41,283 nucleotides of DNA from Ectothiorhodospiraceae bacterium (lineage in GTDB: Bacteria; Pseudomonadota; Gammaproteobacteria; XJ16; Halofilaceae): NCBI GenBank assembly GCA_007134775.1, contig SLKC01000058.1:1-41283 (forward strand). The letters are read 5' to 3'. Every line of letters starts with the position of its first letter. Positions within the stretch are counted from its first letter, which is position 1. The position numbers were made by a program, and so were the translations under genes. The notes under the pieces are model-generated. The model was not told the DNA's origin, made no database searches, and saw only the letters and a program-made list of their open reading frames with translations. This document shows, in pieces, positions 32,484 through 41,207 of the stretch.

Positions 32484-33043
32484 TTGAGCAGGCCGGAAAC
32501 CGTGCGGAAGCTGGGATGCGCGGCATCGCGCAGCCACTCGAAGAGTACCGATTCGCGGTTGGTCACGGTCACGCCGGCACTACGCAGGCGCGCGCAGGCG
32601 CCGGCGGCGTGGTCGGGGTTGCGCGAGCAGATGCCGTCGGCGATGACGAATACGGTGTAGGCGGCGGCGACGAGTTCGAGCGCCGTCTGCAGCACACAGA
32701 CGTGCGCCTCCATGCCGCAGAGTACGACTTGGCGCCGCCCGGTCATGCGCAGGGCGTCGGCGATCCCGGGATCGCCGGCGGCGGAGAAGCGGGTCTTGTC
32801 GAGGGTCACGGCCCAGTCGGGTAGGGCCTCGGCCACGGCTGGATCGGTGTCGCCCAGGCCTTGCGGATACTGGCGCGTGACGATCACGGGGATGTCGAGC
32901 TCCCCGCCGCCGCGGGCGAGCATCGCGGTCGAGGCATTGACACGCTCGCGCTCGCCCGCGTCCATCGCGGCGGTCAGCCGCGTCTGCAGATCGACGATCA
33001 GGAGCACGCTGTCGTCCGCGTCGGCCAGCATTGGTCCGCTCAT
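32480..33043 (-). CDS. Isochorismatase-family cysteine hydrolase
   Basis: A 187-residue hydrolase with the family triad visible: Asp in VLLIVDLQTRL (about 18), Lys in LDKTRFSA (about 82) and the nucleophile Cys in CGMEAHVCVLQTAL (about 116). It is closest in pattern to YcaC-like or nicotinamidase-related members of unknown substrate; no isochorismate pathway genes are nearby. It overlaps the start of the lpxL-waaA fusion by 4 nt and lies 56 bp after tolC, so it may be cotranscribed with both. No signal peptide is seen, so it is cytoplasmic. Confidence 0.88.
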   Translation of the reverse strand: MSGPMLADADDSVLLIVDLQTRLTAAMDAGERERVNASTAMLARGGGELDIPVIVTRQYPQGLGDTDPAVAEALPDWAVTLDKTRFSAAGDPGIADALRMTGRRQVVLCGMEAHVCVLQTALELVAAAYTVFVIADGICSRNPDHAAGACARLRSAGVTVTNRESVLFEWLRDAAHPSFRTVSGLLK

Positions 33044-33099
33044 CGCTTACCACCCATGGGTCTGCCTCGAGTTGCGACGCCGCTGCGGTCGCCGCCCGT

Positions 33100-34449
33100 T
33101 CAACCTTCGACCGACTCCAGCCAGTCGTTGACCCGCCGGACTTCCTCCACGTCGAGCGTGCCCGCGGCCTCCTGTAGGCGCAGGCGGTTGAGGATGTATT
33201 CGAAGCGGGCATTGGCGAAATCCCGCTCCGCCTCGAATAGGTCGCGCAGGGCGTCGAGGACATCCACCGTGGTACGGGTGCCGACCTCGAAGCCGGCCTC
33301 TTCGGCGGCGACCGAGGCCTCATTCGAGTCGACGGCCTGCCCCAATGCACGCACCTGGCTGATGCGCGCCTCCATGCCGCGAAAGGCGTCGCGCGTGCGC
33401 TGCTCGACCGCACGCCGTGCCTCGACCATCGTCGACTGGGCCGATTCGAACCGGGCGCGGGCCTCGCGTGTACCGGAGACGGTCGCACCCCCGGTGAACA
33501 GCGGCAGCGTGACCTCGATACCGATCGAGTCGGTCTCCGTATCGCCCCCGCCGCCCTGCAGCGGGTCGCCGGTGGCGAAATCGGTATCGGTCTCCTGGCG
33601 GGTGCGGCTCGCGGTCAGATCGACCTCGGGGTAGTGGCCGGCGCGGGCTTGGCGAACCCCCTGGCGCGAGGCCTCGGAAGCGGCGCGGGCGGCGAGGTAC
33701 TGGGGATTCTGTTCGATGGCGCGCTCCACCCAGGCGCCGGCATCGTCCGGCTCGGGCGCTTCCAGCGGGAGCTCCTCACCCACCCGGGCGAGCCGACCGA
33801 CGCGTCGCTCGACGATGGCGCGCAGGGCTTCGCGGGCGTTGTCGACCTCGTTGCGGGCCTCGATCTGTCGGGAGACGGCGAGGTCGTAGCTCGCCTGTGC
33901 GGCCTTGACGTCGGTGATCGGGATCATGCCCACATCGAAGCGCTCCCGCGCCTGCTCGAGCTGGCGCTCGATCGCCTCTGCCTCGGCGCGGGCGAAGCGC
34001 TCCTCCTCTTCGGCGGCGAGGACGCCGAAATAGGCCTCGGCGACGCGCAGGATCAGGTTCTGATCGGCATCGGCGAGTTCCGCCTCGGCCTGGGCGATCT
34101 CCGCGTCGGCCCGGTTGAGACCGACGAACTGCTCCCAGTTGAACAGTGTCTGGCGCAGGTTGAGGCTGTACTGCTCGCGGGTGAAGCTGTCGCTCTGGTT
34201 GGTGTCCAGGTCACGCCGGTCATCCTCGCTGCGGCTGGCCGAGAAGCTCGCCTGCGGCAACAGGGCGGCGCGCGCCTGCGGGCGGCGTTCCAGCGCCGCC
34301 TCGTAGTCGTGCCGGGCGGCGGCGTAGCTCGGGTCATTTTGTTGCGCGAGGCGATACATCTCGAGCAGGTCCGCGCCCTTCGCGGTGCCCATGGTGAGCA
34401 TTAGCGTTGCGCCGGCGATCAGACCGGCTAGTGGTGTGCGTACCCGCAT
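33100..34449 (-). CDS. tolC: TolC-family outer-membrane channel protein
   Basis: A 449-residue outer-membrane efflux protein. The signal peptide is MRVRTPLAGLIAGATLMLTM followed by GTAKGA-DLLEMYRLAQQNDPSYAAA, the usual beginning of mature TolC. Two internal repeats of long helices follow (LRQTLFNWEQF in the first, VTLPLFTGGATV in the second), with coiled-coil Glu/Ala-rich stretches. The frame begins earlier, but ATG 34449 with CTGGAG 7 nt upstream is the right start. It would form the trans-periplasmic duct for the RND pump encoded at 36099-40324 and probably other pumps. The pcm-like gene lies upstream on the same strand. Confidence 0.95.
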   Translation of the reverse strand: MRVRTPLAGLIAGATLMLTMGTAKGADLLEMYRLAQQNDPSYAAARHDYEAALERRPQARAALLPQASFSASRSEDDRRDLDTNQSDSFTREQYSLNLRQTLFNWEQFVGLNRADAEIAQAEAELADADQNLILRVAEAYFGVLAAEEEERFARAEAEAIERQLEQARERFDVGMIPITDVKAAQASYDLAVSRQIEARNEVDNAREALRAIVERRVGRLARVGEELPLEAPEPDDAGAWVERAIEQNPQYLAARAASEASRQGVRQARAGHYPEVDLTASRTRQETDTDFATGDPLQGGGGDTETDSIGIEVTLPLFTGGATVSGTREARARFESAQSTMVEARRAVEQRTRDAFRGMEARISQVRALGQAVDSNEASVAAEEAGFEVGTRTTVDVLDALRDLFEAERDFANARFEYILNRLRLQEAAGTLDVEEVRRVNDWLESVEG

Positions 34450-34563
34450 CGGTTGGCTCCAGTGCGTCGTTGGTGACGGCGCGGCTACTGCCCGGCCGTT
34501 TGCTTTCCCTCGCTGGGTATCGGGGCGCCATCGGTCGGCATCCCGCGCTCGCCCCAATGGCGG

Positions 34564-35232
34564 TCAGAATTCGAAACGGGCAGGGCGCTCGGCATTCTTG
34601 AGAACGGCGATCCAGGTCTCGAACAGGCTCTCTGTTGCCCACTCATCGGTGTCGATTCGCGAGATACGCAGCGCCTCCATGATCGGGCGATTCTCTTCGC
34701 CGACGATGGCGAAAAGCCGCCCACCTGGTGCGAGCGCGTGGAGGTAGGCCTCAGGGACCTGCGGAACGGCACCGGTCAGCACGATGATGTCCCAGGGACG
34801 GTCGCCGTCCCAGCCACGCGCCGCGTCGCCCGTCGCCAGCGAGGTGTTGTCGAAGCCGAGTGCGTCGATGCGTTCACGCGCGCTGGCGATGAAATCCCCG
34901 TGGATGTCCACGGAGTCGACATGTGAGCCCAATCGGGCGAGGCAGGCCGTGAGATAGCCGCTGCCGGTGCCGATCTCCAGGATCCGGTCCTCGGGCAGAA
35001 TCTCCAGCGACTGCAGCAGGCGCCCCTCGACCACGGGGGCCATCATGCTCTGGCCATGGGCGAGCGGGATGCGCGTGTCGGCATAGGCGAGGCGGCGGTA
35101 GGCCGGCGGCACGAAGTCCTCGCGTGGCAGGCTGCCCAGTGTCTCCAGTACGTCGGGGTCGAGCACGGTCCAGGGGCGGACCTGCTGCTCGATCATGTTG
35201 TAACGGGCGCGTTCGAAATTCATCTCATCCAT
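34564..35232 (-). CDS. Protein-L-isoaspartate O-methyltransferase-like protein
   Basis: A 222-residue SAM-dependent methyltransferase of the PCMT family. The N-terminus has ARYNMIEQQVRPW, then LPREDFVPPAYRRLAYAD, then the SAM-binding ILEIGTGSGYLTACLARLG. The ending is shortened compared with canonical Pcm, and repair of isoaspartyl residues is unproven for this subgroup, which is commonly found directly upstream of tolC in gammaproteobacteria. The start is ATG 35232 (GGGGAG 9 nt upstream) rather than TTG 35235 or ATG 35223. tolC begins 114 bp downstream. Confidence 0.87.
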   Translation of the reverse strand: MDEMNFERARYNMIEQQVRPWTVLDPDVLETLGSLPREDFVPPAYRRLAYADTRIPLAHGQSMMAPVVEGRLLQSLEILPEDRILEIGTGSGYLTACLARLGSHVDSVDIHGDFIASARERIDALGFDNTSLATGDAARGWDGDRPWDIIVLTGAVPQVPEAYLHALAPGGRLFAIVGEENRPIMEALRISRIDTDEWATESLFETWIAVLKNAERPARFEF

Positions 35233-35354
35233 CAAGCCAATCTCCCCGACCGTCGCGTTGCGATGGCCGCGTGGGCATACGGAAACGCTGGTCAGCGAGC
35301 GTAATGCCTTCGCCCGGGGCGGGCAACAGTGTCGCCATCGGGAGTGGGCCCGGT

Positions 35355-35383
35355 TTCAGGGCCGCGTCGAATCGCGCTAGACT
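35355..35383 (+). promoter_or_regulatory. Possible promoter of the tetR-efflux operon
   Basis: TTCAGG (35355-35360) and TAGACT (35378-35383) are 17 bp apart. The -35 is weak (three of six). Transcription would start near 35390, at the edge of the palindromic operator. Confidence 0.4.
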
Positions 35384-35390
35384 GCGCCTT

Positions 35391-35406
35391 GACCGGACGG
35401 TCGGTC
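35391..35406. promoter_or_regulatory. Putative TetR operator
   Basis: GACCGGACGGTCGGTC contains GACCG-GA-CGGTC as an inverted repeat and a further GGTC copy. It lies at the predicted transcription start of the repressor gene, a classic position for autoregulation by a TetR protein. Confidence 0.5.
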
Positions 35407-35422
35407 GGGGGAGTATAGGGGC

Positions 35423-36070
35423 ATGCCACAGCCTGGGCAAAGGTCGACGGCCGGTCGGGACGAGATACTTGCTGCCGCTACGGATCTGTTCGCCGAGTCC
35501 GGCTATGACGCGGTGTCGATCCAGGCCATTGCGTGCCGTGCCGGGACCAGCAAGGCCAACGTCTTCCACCATTTTCGCTCCAAGGAGGCCCTCTATCTTG
35601 AGGTCATGCGGGCCGCCTGCAGCCGCTTCGCTGCGGCTTCGGAACTGGCCGATCGGGGCGCGGAACATCGTTACACCGAGGGCATCGTGGACTTCCTGCG
35701 GGCTGATTTTGTGCAGTTGCGTGCCGACCCGGTGCATGCCCACCTGATCCTGCGCGAGGTGCTCGAGAGTGGGCCGGGCCGGGGCCAGGCGCTCGCGCGC
35801 GATGTCTTCGATGACCATTTCCGGCTCGTGGTGGATCTGTTCCGTGAAGGCCAGGCGGCCGGCGTGCTCGCCGACGATGTCGTGCCGGAGGCGGCAGCGG
35901 TGATGATGATCGCCGCCGGGGTATTCAGCTTCCAGTCGCGGCATGTGCTGCGACACCTGCCCGGGGTCGATTTCATCGACGACGTCGACCGCTACGGCGA
36001 CACCATGGGACGCATTCTTCTGAATGGCATGCGCGCGCGGACCCGGCAGCCCGGACAAGACGAGTCCTAG
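35423..36070 (+). CDS. TetR-family transcriptional repressor
   Basis: A 215-residue regulator. The N-terminal helix-turn-helix is RDEILAAATDLFAESGYDAVSIQAIACRAGTSKANVFHHF read over residues 12-51, with the typical Tyr/His-His-Phe-x-Ser-Lys ending (FHHFRSKEALY). The C-terminal ligand domain is variable and resembles pump-associated TetR proteins with a helical pocket. The ATG at 35423 follows AGGGG. It is the first gene of an operon with the adaptor and RND pump, 28 bp upstream of the adaptor, so it probably represses its own operon until a pump substrate binds. Confidence 0.92.
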   Translation: MPQPGQRSTAGRDEILAAATDLFAESGYDAVSIQAIACRAGTSKANVFHHFRSKEALYLEVMRAACSRFAAASELADRGAEHRYTEGIVDFLRADFVQLRADPVHAHLILREVLESGPGRGQALARDVFDDHFRLVVDLFREGQAAGVLADDVVPEAAAVMMIAAGVFSFQSRHVLRHLPGVDFIDDVDRYGDTMGRILLNGMRARTRQPGQDES

Positions 36071-36098
36071 GGCGAGGGCTGCGCGCGGAGGTGTAGAC

Positions 36099-37226
36099 AT
36101 GAAGATCCGAATGTTTCTGACCATCCTTGGCCTTGCCGCCGCATTCGGTGCGATTTTCGGCTGGAAGTTCTGGCAGGACTACCAGGCCGCGCAGGTGGCG
36201 ATGGCCCAGGGCCCGCCGGTGGAGACGGTATCGGCCACCGCGGCCACCGCCGAGGTCTGGCAGCCACGCATCGAGGCGGTCGGCAGCCTGCGCGCCGTGC
36301 AGGGCGTGGACATCGCGCCGGAGATCGCCGGCAAGGTCGAGGAGATCGAGTTCGACTCGGGGGCCGCGGTCGAGGCCGGCGACGTGCTCTTTCGCCTCGA
36401 GGATGCCGCCGACCGCGCTGAGGTGCGCGAGCTCGAGGCGGATGCCCGTCTCGCCGAGATCGAGCTCGATCGCCAGCGCCGCCTGCGTGAGCAGGGGGTG
36501 AACTCGCAGGCCGATGTCGATACCGCCGCGAGCAAACTGGAGCAGACTGAGGCCCGGGCGGATGCGGCGCGCGCCAGGGTCGAGAAGAAGACGCTGCGGG
36601 CGCCTTTCGACGGTCGCACCGGCATTATCGCCCCGGACATCGGGGAGTTCGTCGAAGCGGGTAGCCGCCTGGTTACGCTGCAGGCGCTGGACCCGGTCTT
36701 CATGGATTTCTCCGTGCCCCAGCAGCGCCTGCGCGATCTGCGTGTGGGGCAGACGCTGGATATCCGCGTTGATGCGGTCGCCGGGCGCGAATTCCCCGGT
36801 GAGGTCCGCGCGATCAGTCCGCGCATCGAGGAGCGCACGCGCAATATCAACGTCCGTGCCGAGGTGGACAATATCGACGAACTCCTGCGTCCCGGCATGT
36901 TCGTCAACGCCCGCCTCGCCCTGGACGAGGAGGTCGACGTCATCACCGTGCCGCAGACTGCGATCAGCTTCAGCCCCTACGGCGAGACCGTGTTCGTGGT
37001 CGTCGAAGCGGAGGGCGGTCCCGGTGAGGCCACGCAGGTCGTCGAGCAGCGATTCGTCGAGACTGGCGCGCGCCGCGGTGATCAGATCGCGGTCGACGAG
37101 GGCGTGGAGGCCGGCGAGACGGTCGTGACCAGTGGCCAGATCAAATTGCGTGACGGTATCCGGGTGGAGATCAACAACGAGATCGAGCCCGACAACGATC
37201 CCGATCCGCAGGTCGGCAACATCTGA
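36099..37226 (+). CDS. RND efflux periplasmic adaptor (membrane fusion protein)
   Basis: A 375-residue HlyD/AcrA-type adaptor. A single hydrophobic N-terminal helix (FLTILGLAAAFGAIFGWKFW) anchors it, with no lipobox Cys. The lipoyl-like halves are VEAVGSLRAVQGVDIAPEIA and LRAPFDGRTGIIAPDIGEFV, flanking a coiled-coil hairpin (about 120-155). A beta-barrel domain with VPQTAISFSPYGETVFVV follows. The ATG at 36099 has GGAGG 7 nt upstream; the longer frame is a shadow over the tetR end. It links the RND pump to TolC. Confidence 0.94.
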   Translation: MKIRMFLTILGLAAAFGAIFGWKFWQDYQAAQVAMAQGPPVETVSATAATAEVWQPRIEAVGSLRAVQGVDIAPEIAGKVEEIEFDSGAAVEAGDVLFRLEDAADRAEVRELEADARLAEIELDRQRRLREQGVNSQADVDTAASKLEQTEARADAARARVEKKTLRAPFDGRTGIIAPDIGEFVEAGSRLVTLQALDPVFMDFSVPQQRLRDLRVGQTLDIRVDAVAGREFPGEVRAISPRIEERTRNINVRAEVDNIDELLRPGMFVNARLALDEEVDVITVPQTAISFSPYGETVFVVVEAEGGPGEATQVVEQRFVETGARRGDQIAVDEGVEAGETVVTSGQIKLRDGIRVEINNEIEPDNDPDPQVGNI

Positions 37227-37237
37227 TCGGGGGCTCG

Positions 37238-40200
37238 ATGAAGTTCACCGACATTTTCGTTCAGCGTCCGGTGCTGGCCACCGTCGTCAGCCTGCTGATT
37301 CTGCTGATCGGCCTGCGCGCGGCGTTTGATCTCACCGTGCGGGAGTTTCCCGACACCCAGGACGCCGTAATCACGGTCGAGACCGCCTATATCGGCGCCG
37401 ATGCCGACCTGATCCGCGGTTTTATCACTACGCCGCTGGAGCAAGAGGTCGCGCAGGCCGAAGGCATCGACTTCGTCGAGTCAACCAGTGTGCAGGGCCT
37501 GTCCGTGATCGAGGCCAATCTCGAACTCGATTACGATCCCTATCGCGCACTCACCGAGATTACCGCGCTGGTCGATCAGGTCCGCAACGACCTGCCCGGC
37601 GACGCCCAGGACCCGACCATCGACCTCTCGGTCGGGGATGCCACGGCGGCGATGTACATGAGCTTCTTCAGCGACCGCATGAATGCGGCGCAGATCACCG
37701 ACTATCTTGAGCGCGAGGTGCGTCCGGTGCTCGACACCGTCCCCGGTGTACAGGAGGTCCCCATCTGGGGGCAGGGCACGTTCGCCATGCGGGTCTGGCT
37801 CAAGCCCGATCGACTCGCCGCCTTCGAGCTTGAGGCGCGCGATATCCAGCAAGTGCTGCGCGAGAACAATTTCCAGGCGGCGATTGGCTCGACGCGCGGC
37901 AACATGGTGGAGGTCGAACTCACCGCGGAGACCGATATCACCAGCGAGGAGGCGTTCCGCCAGCTTGTTATCGACCGCATCGAGGGGTCGACGATCCGTT
38001 TGCAGGACGTCGCTGACATCGATCTCGGCTCGGAGAGCTACAACACTTCGGTATACGACACCGGGCAGGCGGCGACCTTTGTCGGCATCCGGCCGGGGCC
38101 GGATGCGAATGTGCTCGATGTCACGCGCGAGGTGCGCGAGCGCTTCGAGGAGATCGAGGCCGGCCTGCCGCCCGGGCTTGAGGCGCGCATCCCGTACGAC
38201 GCCTCCGACTACATCCAGGCCTCGATCGACGAGGTGGTCAAGAGCCTGTTGCTGGCGATGCTCAAGGTCATCGTCGTCATCTACCTCTTCCTCGGGTCGG
38301 TGCGTTCGGTACTTATCCCCGCCGTGACGGTGCCGCTGTCGCTGATCGGCGCCGCCTTCGTCATGCTGGTGCTCGGCTACTCGATCAATCTGCTGACGCT
38401 GCTGGCGATGGTCCTGGCCATCGGCCTCGTGGTCGATGACGCGATCATCGTGGTGGAGAACGTCCACCGCAATATCGAGGAGGGGATGACGCCGTTTGAC
38501 GCATCCATCCAGGGTGCCCGCGAGCTGTTCACTGCAATTATCGCGATGACAATTACGCTGCTGGCGGTCTTCGCCCCGATCGGCTTCGTCGGTGGCCTCA
38601 CCGGGACCCTGTTCGCCGAGTTCGCCTTCACCCTGGCGGGTGCGGTGATCATCTCGGGCATTGTCGCACTCACGCTCTCGCCGATGATGTGCTCGAAGAT
38701 CCTCAAGCCGCACGGCAGCGGCAACGGCCAGGGCCGTTTCGAGGCTTTCCTCGACCGCACCTTCGAGCGCCTGCAACAGCGCTATGAACGGCGGTTGCAC
38801 GGCGCGCTCAACTACCTGCCCGTGATGGCGGTGTTCGGCCTCGGCATCCTGGTGAGCTGCTACTTCCTCTATGTGACTTCTGAGTTCGAGCTGGCGCCGG
38901 TCGAGGACCAGGGTTTGGTCATGGTCCAGTCCACGGCCGCGCCGAGCGCCTCGCTTGACCATACGGAGCGCTTCACGGCACGCCTCGCGGAGGTGGGCGA
39001 TGAACTGCCCGAGGTTGACCGGGTCTGGCAGTTCAACGGTGTCGCTTTCGGCGGTGCGCCCGCTCCCAATGTCGGGATTACGGGCTTCACCCATGTGCCC
39101 TGGGACGAGCGCGAGCGCTCACAGGGCGAGATCCGCGACATCATCGAAGCCGAGAGTGACCGTATTGCCGGCCTGCAGTCGGCCGTGTTCACGCGCCCAC
39201 CCCTGCCGGGCGCCGCCACCGGCCTGCCGGTGCAGTTCGTCATCGGTTCGAACGAGGAGGCGGAGCAGCTCTACGAGGCGACCCAGCGCATGCTGGAAGA
39301 GGCCCAGGAGAGCGGGCTGTTTGTCTTTACCACCAGCGACATGAACTTCGACCGTCCCTCCTATCGCATCGAGATCGATCGCGAGAAGGCCTCGGATCTC
39401 GGTCTGACCATGGAGGATGTCGGGGCCAATCTCGGCGGGCTGCTCGGCGGGGCGGATGTCAACCAGTTCAATATCCAGGGGCGCAGCTACGACGTCATCC
39501 CGCAGGTCGGGCGCATGGACCGGCTCAATCCGGAGCAGCTTGCGACCTACCACATCCGCACCGCCTCGGGCCTGATGGTGCCGGTGTCCACCGTTGCCTC
39601 ATTCGAGACCGTCGTGCAGCCGCGCGAACTCAATCGCTTCCAGCAGCTCAACGCGGCCACGATCCAGGCGCAGCCGCGGGGGGATGTCGCGCTCGGGGAG
39701 GCGCTGGCCTTCCTCGAGGGCGCGGCCGAGCGGGTGCTGCCCGACGGCTACAGCATCGACTACGCCGGCCAGTCGCGCCAGTTCGTTGAAGAGACCGGGG
39801 CGCTGCTGGTGACCTTTTTCCTGGCCCTGGTCGTGATCTATCTGGTGCTCGCGGCGCTGTTCGAGAGCTTCCGGGATCCGCTGATCATCCTGGTGAGTGT
39901 GCCGATGTCGATCTGCGGGGCGATGATCTTCGTCAGTCTCGGCGTCGGCGGTGTGTCGATCAATATCTACACGCAGGTAGGGTTGGTGACGTTGATCGGG
40001 GTGATCAGCAAGCACGGCATCCTCATCGTGCAGTTCGCCAACCAGCTCCAGCGCCGTGGCTACGACAGGCGTGCGGCGATCGAGCGCGCCGCCGCCATCC
40101 GGCTACGGCCGGTGCTGATGACCACCGCGGCACTCGTCCTCGCGGTCGCCCCGCTGATGCTCGCCGCCGGTGCGGGCGCGGAGTCGCGTTTTGCGATGGG

Positions 40201-40324
40201 GCTGGTGGTCTCGACCGGCCTGCTGATCGGCACGTTGTTCACGCTGTTCATGGTGCCGGCGGTCTATCTCATGCTCGCCCGCGACCGCAGCAGCGAAGCG
40301 CCGCAGGCCGAGCCCGCGCAGTAA
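37238..40324 (+). CDS. RND-family inner-membrane efflux transporter (HAE1-type)
   Basis: A 1028-residue proton-driven pump with the usual duplicated layout: TM1 at the start (VLATVVSLLILLIGLRAAF), a large periplasmic loop, TM2-TM6, TM7, a second loop and TM8-TM12. The proton-relay Asp pair in TM4 is present in GLVVDDAIIVVENVHRN, and the matching Lys of TM10 in GVISKHGILIVQFANQL. FQRPVLATV at the N-terminus is also typical. It should export hydrophobic or amphipathic compounds with the adaptor and TolC. Substrates cannot be predicted. The start is ATG 37238, 11 bp after the adaptor. Confidence 0.96.
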   Translation: MKFTDIFVQRPVLATVVSLLILLIGLRAAFDLTVREFPDTQDAVITVETAYIGADADLIRGFITTPLEQEVAQAEGIDFVESTSVQGLSVIEANLELDYDPYRALTEITALVDQVRNDLPGDAQDPTIDLSVGDATAAMYMSFFSDRMNAAQITDYLEREVRPVLDTVPGVQEVPIWGQGTFAMRVWLKPDRLAAFELEARDIQQVLRENNFQAAIGSTRGNMVEVELTAETDITSEEAFRQLVIDRIEGSTIRLQDVADIDLGSESYNTSVYDTGQAATFVGIRPGPDANVLDVTREVRERFEEIEAGLPPGLEARIPYDASDYIQASIDEVVKSLLLAMLKVIVVIYLFLGSVRSVLIPAVTVPLSLIGAAFVMLVLGYSINLLTLLAMVLAIGLVVDDAIIVVENVHRNIEEGMTPFDASIQGARELFTAIIAMTITLLAVFAPIGFVGGLTGTLFAEFAFTLAGAVIISGIVALTLSPMMCSKILKPHGSGNGQGRFEAFLDRTFERLQQRYERRLHGALNYLPVMAVFGLGILVSCYFLYVTSEFELAPVEDQGLVMVQSTAAPSASLDHTERFTARLAEVGDELPEVDRVWQFNGVAFGGAPAPNVGITGFTHVPWDERERSQGEIRDIIEAESDRIAGLQSAVFTRPPLPGAATGLPVQFVIGSNEEAEQLYEATQRMLEEAQESGLFVFTTSDMNFDRPSYRIEIDREKASDLGLTMEDVGANLGGLLGGADVNQFNIQGRSYDVIPQVGRMDRLNPEQLATYHIRTASGLMVPVSTVASFETVVQPRELNRFQQLNAATIQAQPRGDVALGEALAFLEGAAERVLPDGYSIDYAGQSRQFVEETGALLVTFFLALVVIYLVLAALFESFRDPLIILVSVPMSICGAMIFVSLGVGGVSINIYTQVGLVTLIGVISKHGILIVQFANQLQRRGYDRRAAIERAAAIRLRPVLMTTAALVLAVAPLMLAAGAGAESRFAMGLVVSTGLLIGTLFTLFMVPAVYLMLARDRSSEAPQAEPAQ

Positions 40325-40352
40325 CAGGGCAGGCGGGCTCGGCCGGCCCGCA

Positions 40353-40374
40353 GGGGCCCGCGCTCGCGGGACCC
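40353..40374. terminator. Bidirectional hairpin between the RND pump and crp
   Basis: GGGGCCCGCG (40353-40362) pairs with CGCGGGACCC (40365-40374) with one mismatch. It lies between the convergent ends of the pump and crp genes (40325-40409). No T-run follows on either strand, so it is only a probable terminator. Confidence 0.45.
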
Positions 40375-40409
40375 GCGTGCTGGCAACGGTGTGGGGGCCG
40401 GGAAGGGTG

Positions 40410-41048
40410 TCAGCGGCAGCCGAGGACGACGATGGTCTTGCCGCGGGCCCGGATGAGGCTCTCCTCCTCCAGGTCCCGCAGGACTCGGCCCACCATCTCC
40501 CGCGAGCATCCGACGATGCGCGCGATCTCCTGGCGTGTGATATGCACCTGCATGCCTTCCGGATGCGTCATCGCGTCGGGCTGTAGGGCCAGATCGAGCA
40601 GGCAGCGGGCGACCCGCCCGGTCACGTCGAGGAAGGCCAGGTCGCGGACCTTGGCGCTGGTCCGGCGCAGGCGCTGCGACATCTGGCGCGCGACCTCGAA
40701 CAGGATGCCCGGGACGTGATCCGACATCTGCAGGAAATCGCTGTAGGTGGCCTCGGCGATCGTACACTCGGTGCGGGCGATCACGCGCGCGCTGCGCACG
40801 CTCCGATCCTCGAACAGGCCCATCTCACCGAAGAATTCGCCGTCGTTGAGATAGGCCAGGATCAGTTCGTGGCCTTGATCGTCCTCGATGAGCACGGAGA
40901 CAGTGCCCTTGATCAGGTAGAACAGGGAATCGGGGCGCGCCCCATCCTGAATGATGCATGTGCCGGCCGGCATCGTGCGGCGCCGGCTGTGCTCGAGGAA
41001 GGCCTCGAGCCATTCGGGGGGATTCCGGGTTGGCGGACTACGCTCCAT
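40410..41048 (-). CDS. crp: cAMP-receptor-type global regulator (Crp/Vfr)
   Basis: A 212-residue regulator very close to E. coli CRP and Pseudomonas Vfr. The cyclic-nucleotide domain shows LFYLIKGTVSVLIEDDQG, FFGEMGLFE, RSARV (Arg and Ser contacting the cAMP phosphate) and the RRTSAKVRDLAFLDVTGR hinge with the Thr-Ser pair. The DNA-reading helix is GCSREMVGRVL, keeping the Arg, Glu and Arg that contact TGTGA half-sites. The ATG at 41048 has no Shine-Dalgarno sequence. It is divergent from speD, an arrangement seen in other gammaproteobacteria. Confidence 0.94.
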   Translation of the reverse strand: MERSPPTRNPPEWLEAFLEHSRRRTMPAGTCIIQDGARPDSLFYLIKGTVSVLIEDDQGHELILAYLNDGEFFGEMGLFEDRSVRSARVIARTECTIAEATYSDFLQMSDHVPGILFEVARQMSQRLRRTSAKVRDLAFLDVTGRVARCLLDLALQPDAMTHPEGMQVHITRQEIARIVGCSREMVGRVLRDLEEESLIRARGKTIVVLGCR

Positions 41049-41055
41049 CGTCGCT

Positions 41056-41084
41056 ATTCTTGCCGGTTCTGTTTACAACGTCAA
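41056..41084 (-). promoter_or_regulatory. Promoter of crp
   Basis: On the minus strand TTGACG (41084-41079) and AAGAAT (41061-41056) are 17 bp apart. The -10 ends 7 nt before the crp ATG, so transcription would begin at or next to the start codon. Confidence 0.5.
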
Positions 41085-41141
41085 AGGGCTGGGTGAACGT
41101 CGTCGCCAGCGCTCGCTCTGCGCACCGTCGGCGCGGTCTGC

Positions 41142-41147
41142 TACACT
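41142..41147 (+). promoter_or_regulatory. Possible -10 box of speD
   Basis: TACACT in a TGCTACACT context (extended -10 like) lies 60 nt before the speD ATG. The -35 region is not convincing. Confidence 0.4.
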
Positions 41148-41207
41148 CGCGCGCCCGCCGCGAGGCGGGCATTGGGCGTGGTCTGGAGCTCGACGCGGAG
41201 GGCCGTC

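Noticed and set aside
32480-33043. Siderophore or phenazine isochorismatase
   Set aside because: No isochorismate synthase, aryl carrier domain or siderophore genes are nearby; the sequence fits the general YcaC/nicotinamidase-like group better.
34564-35232. Canonical pcm repair enzyme
   Set aside because: The SAM-binding core matches the PCMT family, but this tolC-linked subgroup is distinct from the surE-linked pcm of enterobacteria, so the gene symbol was not assigned.
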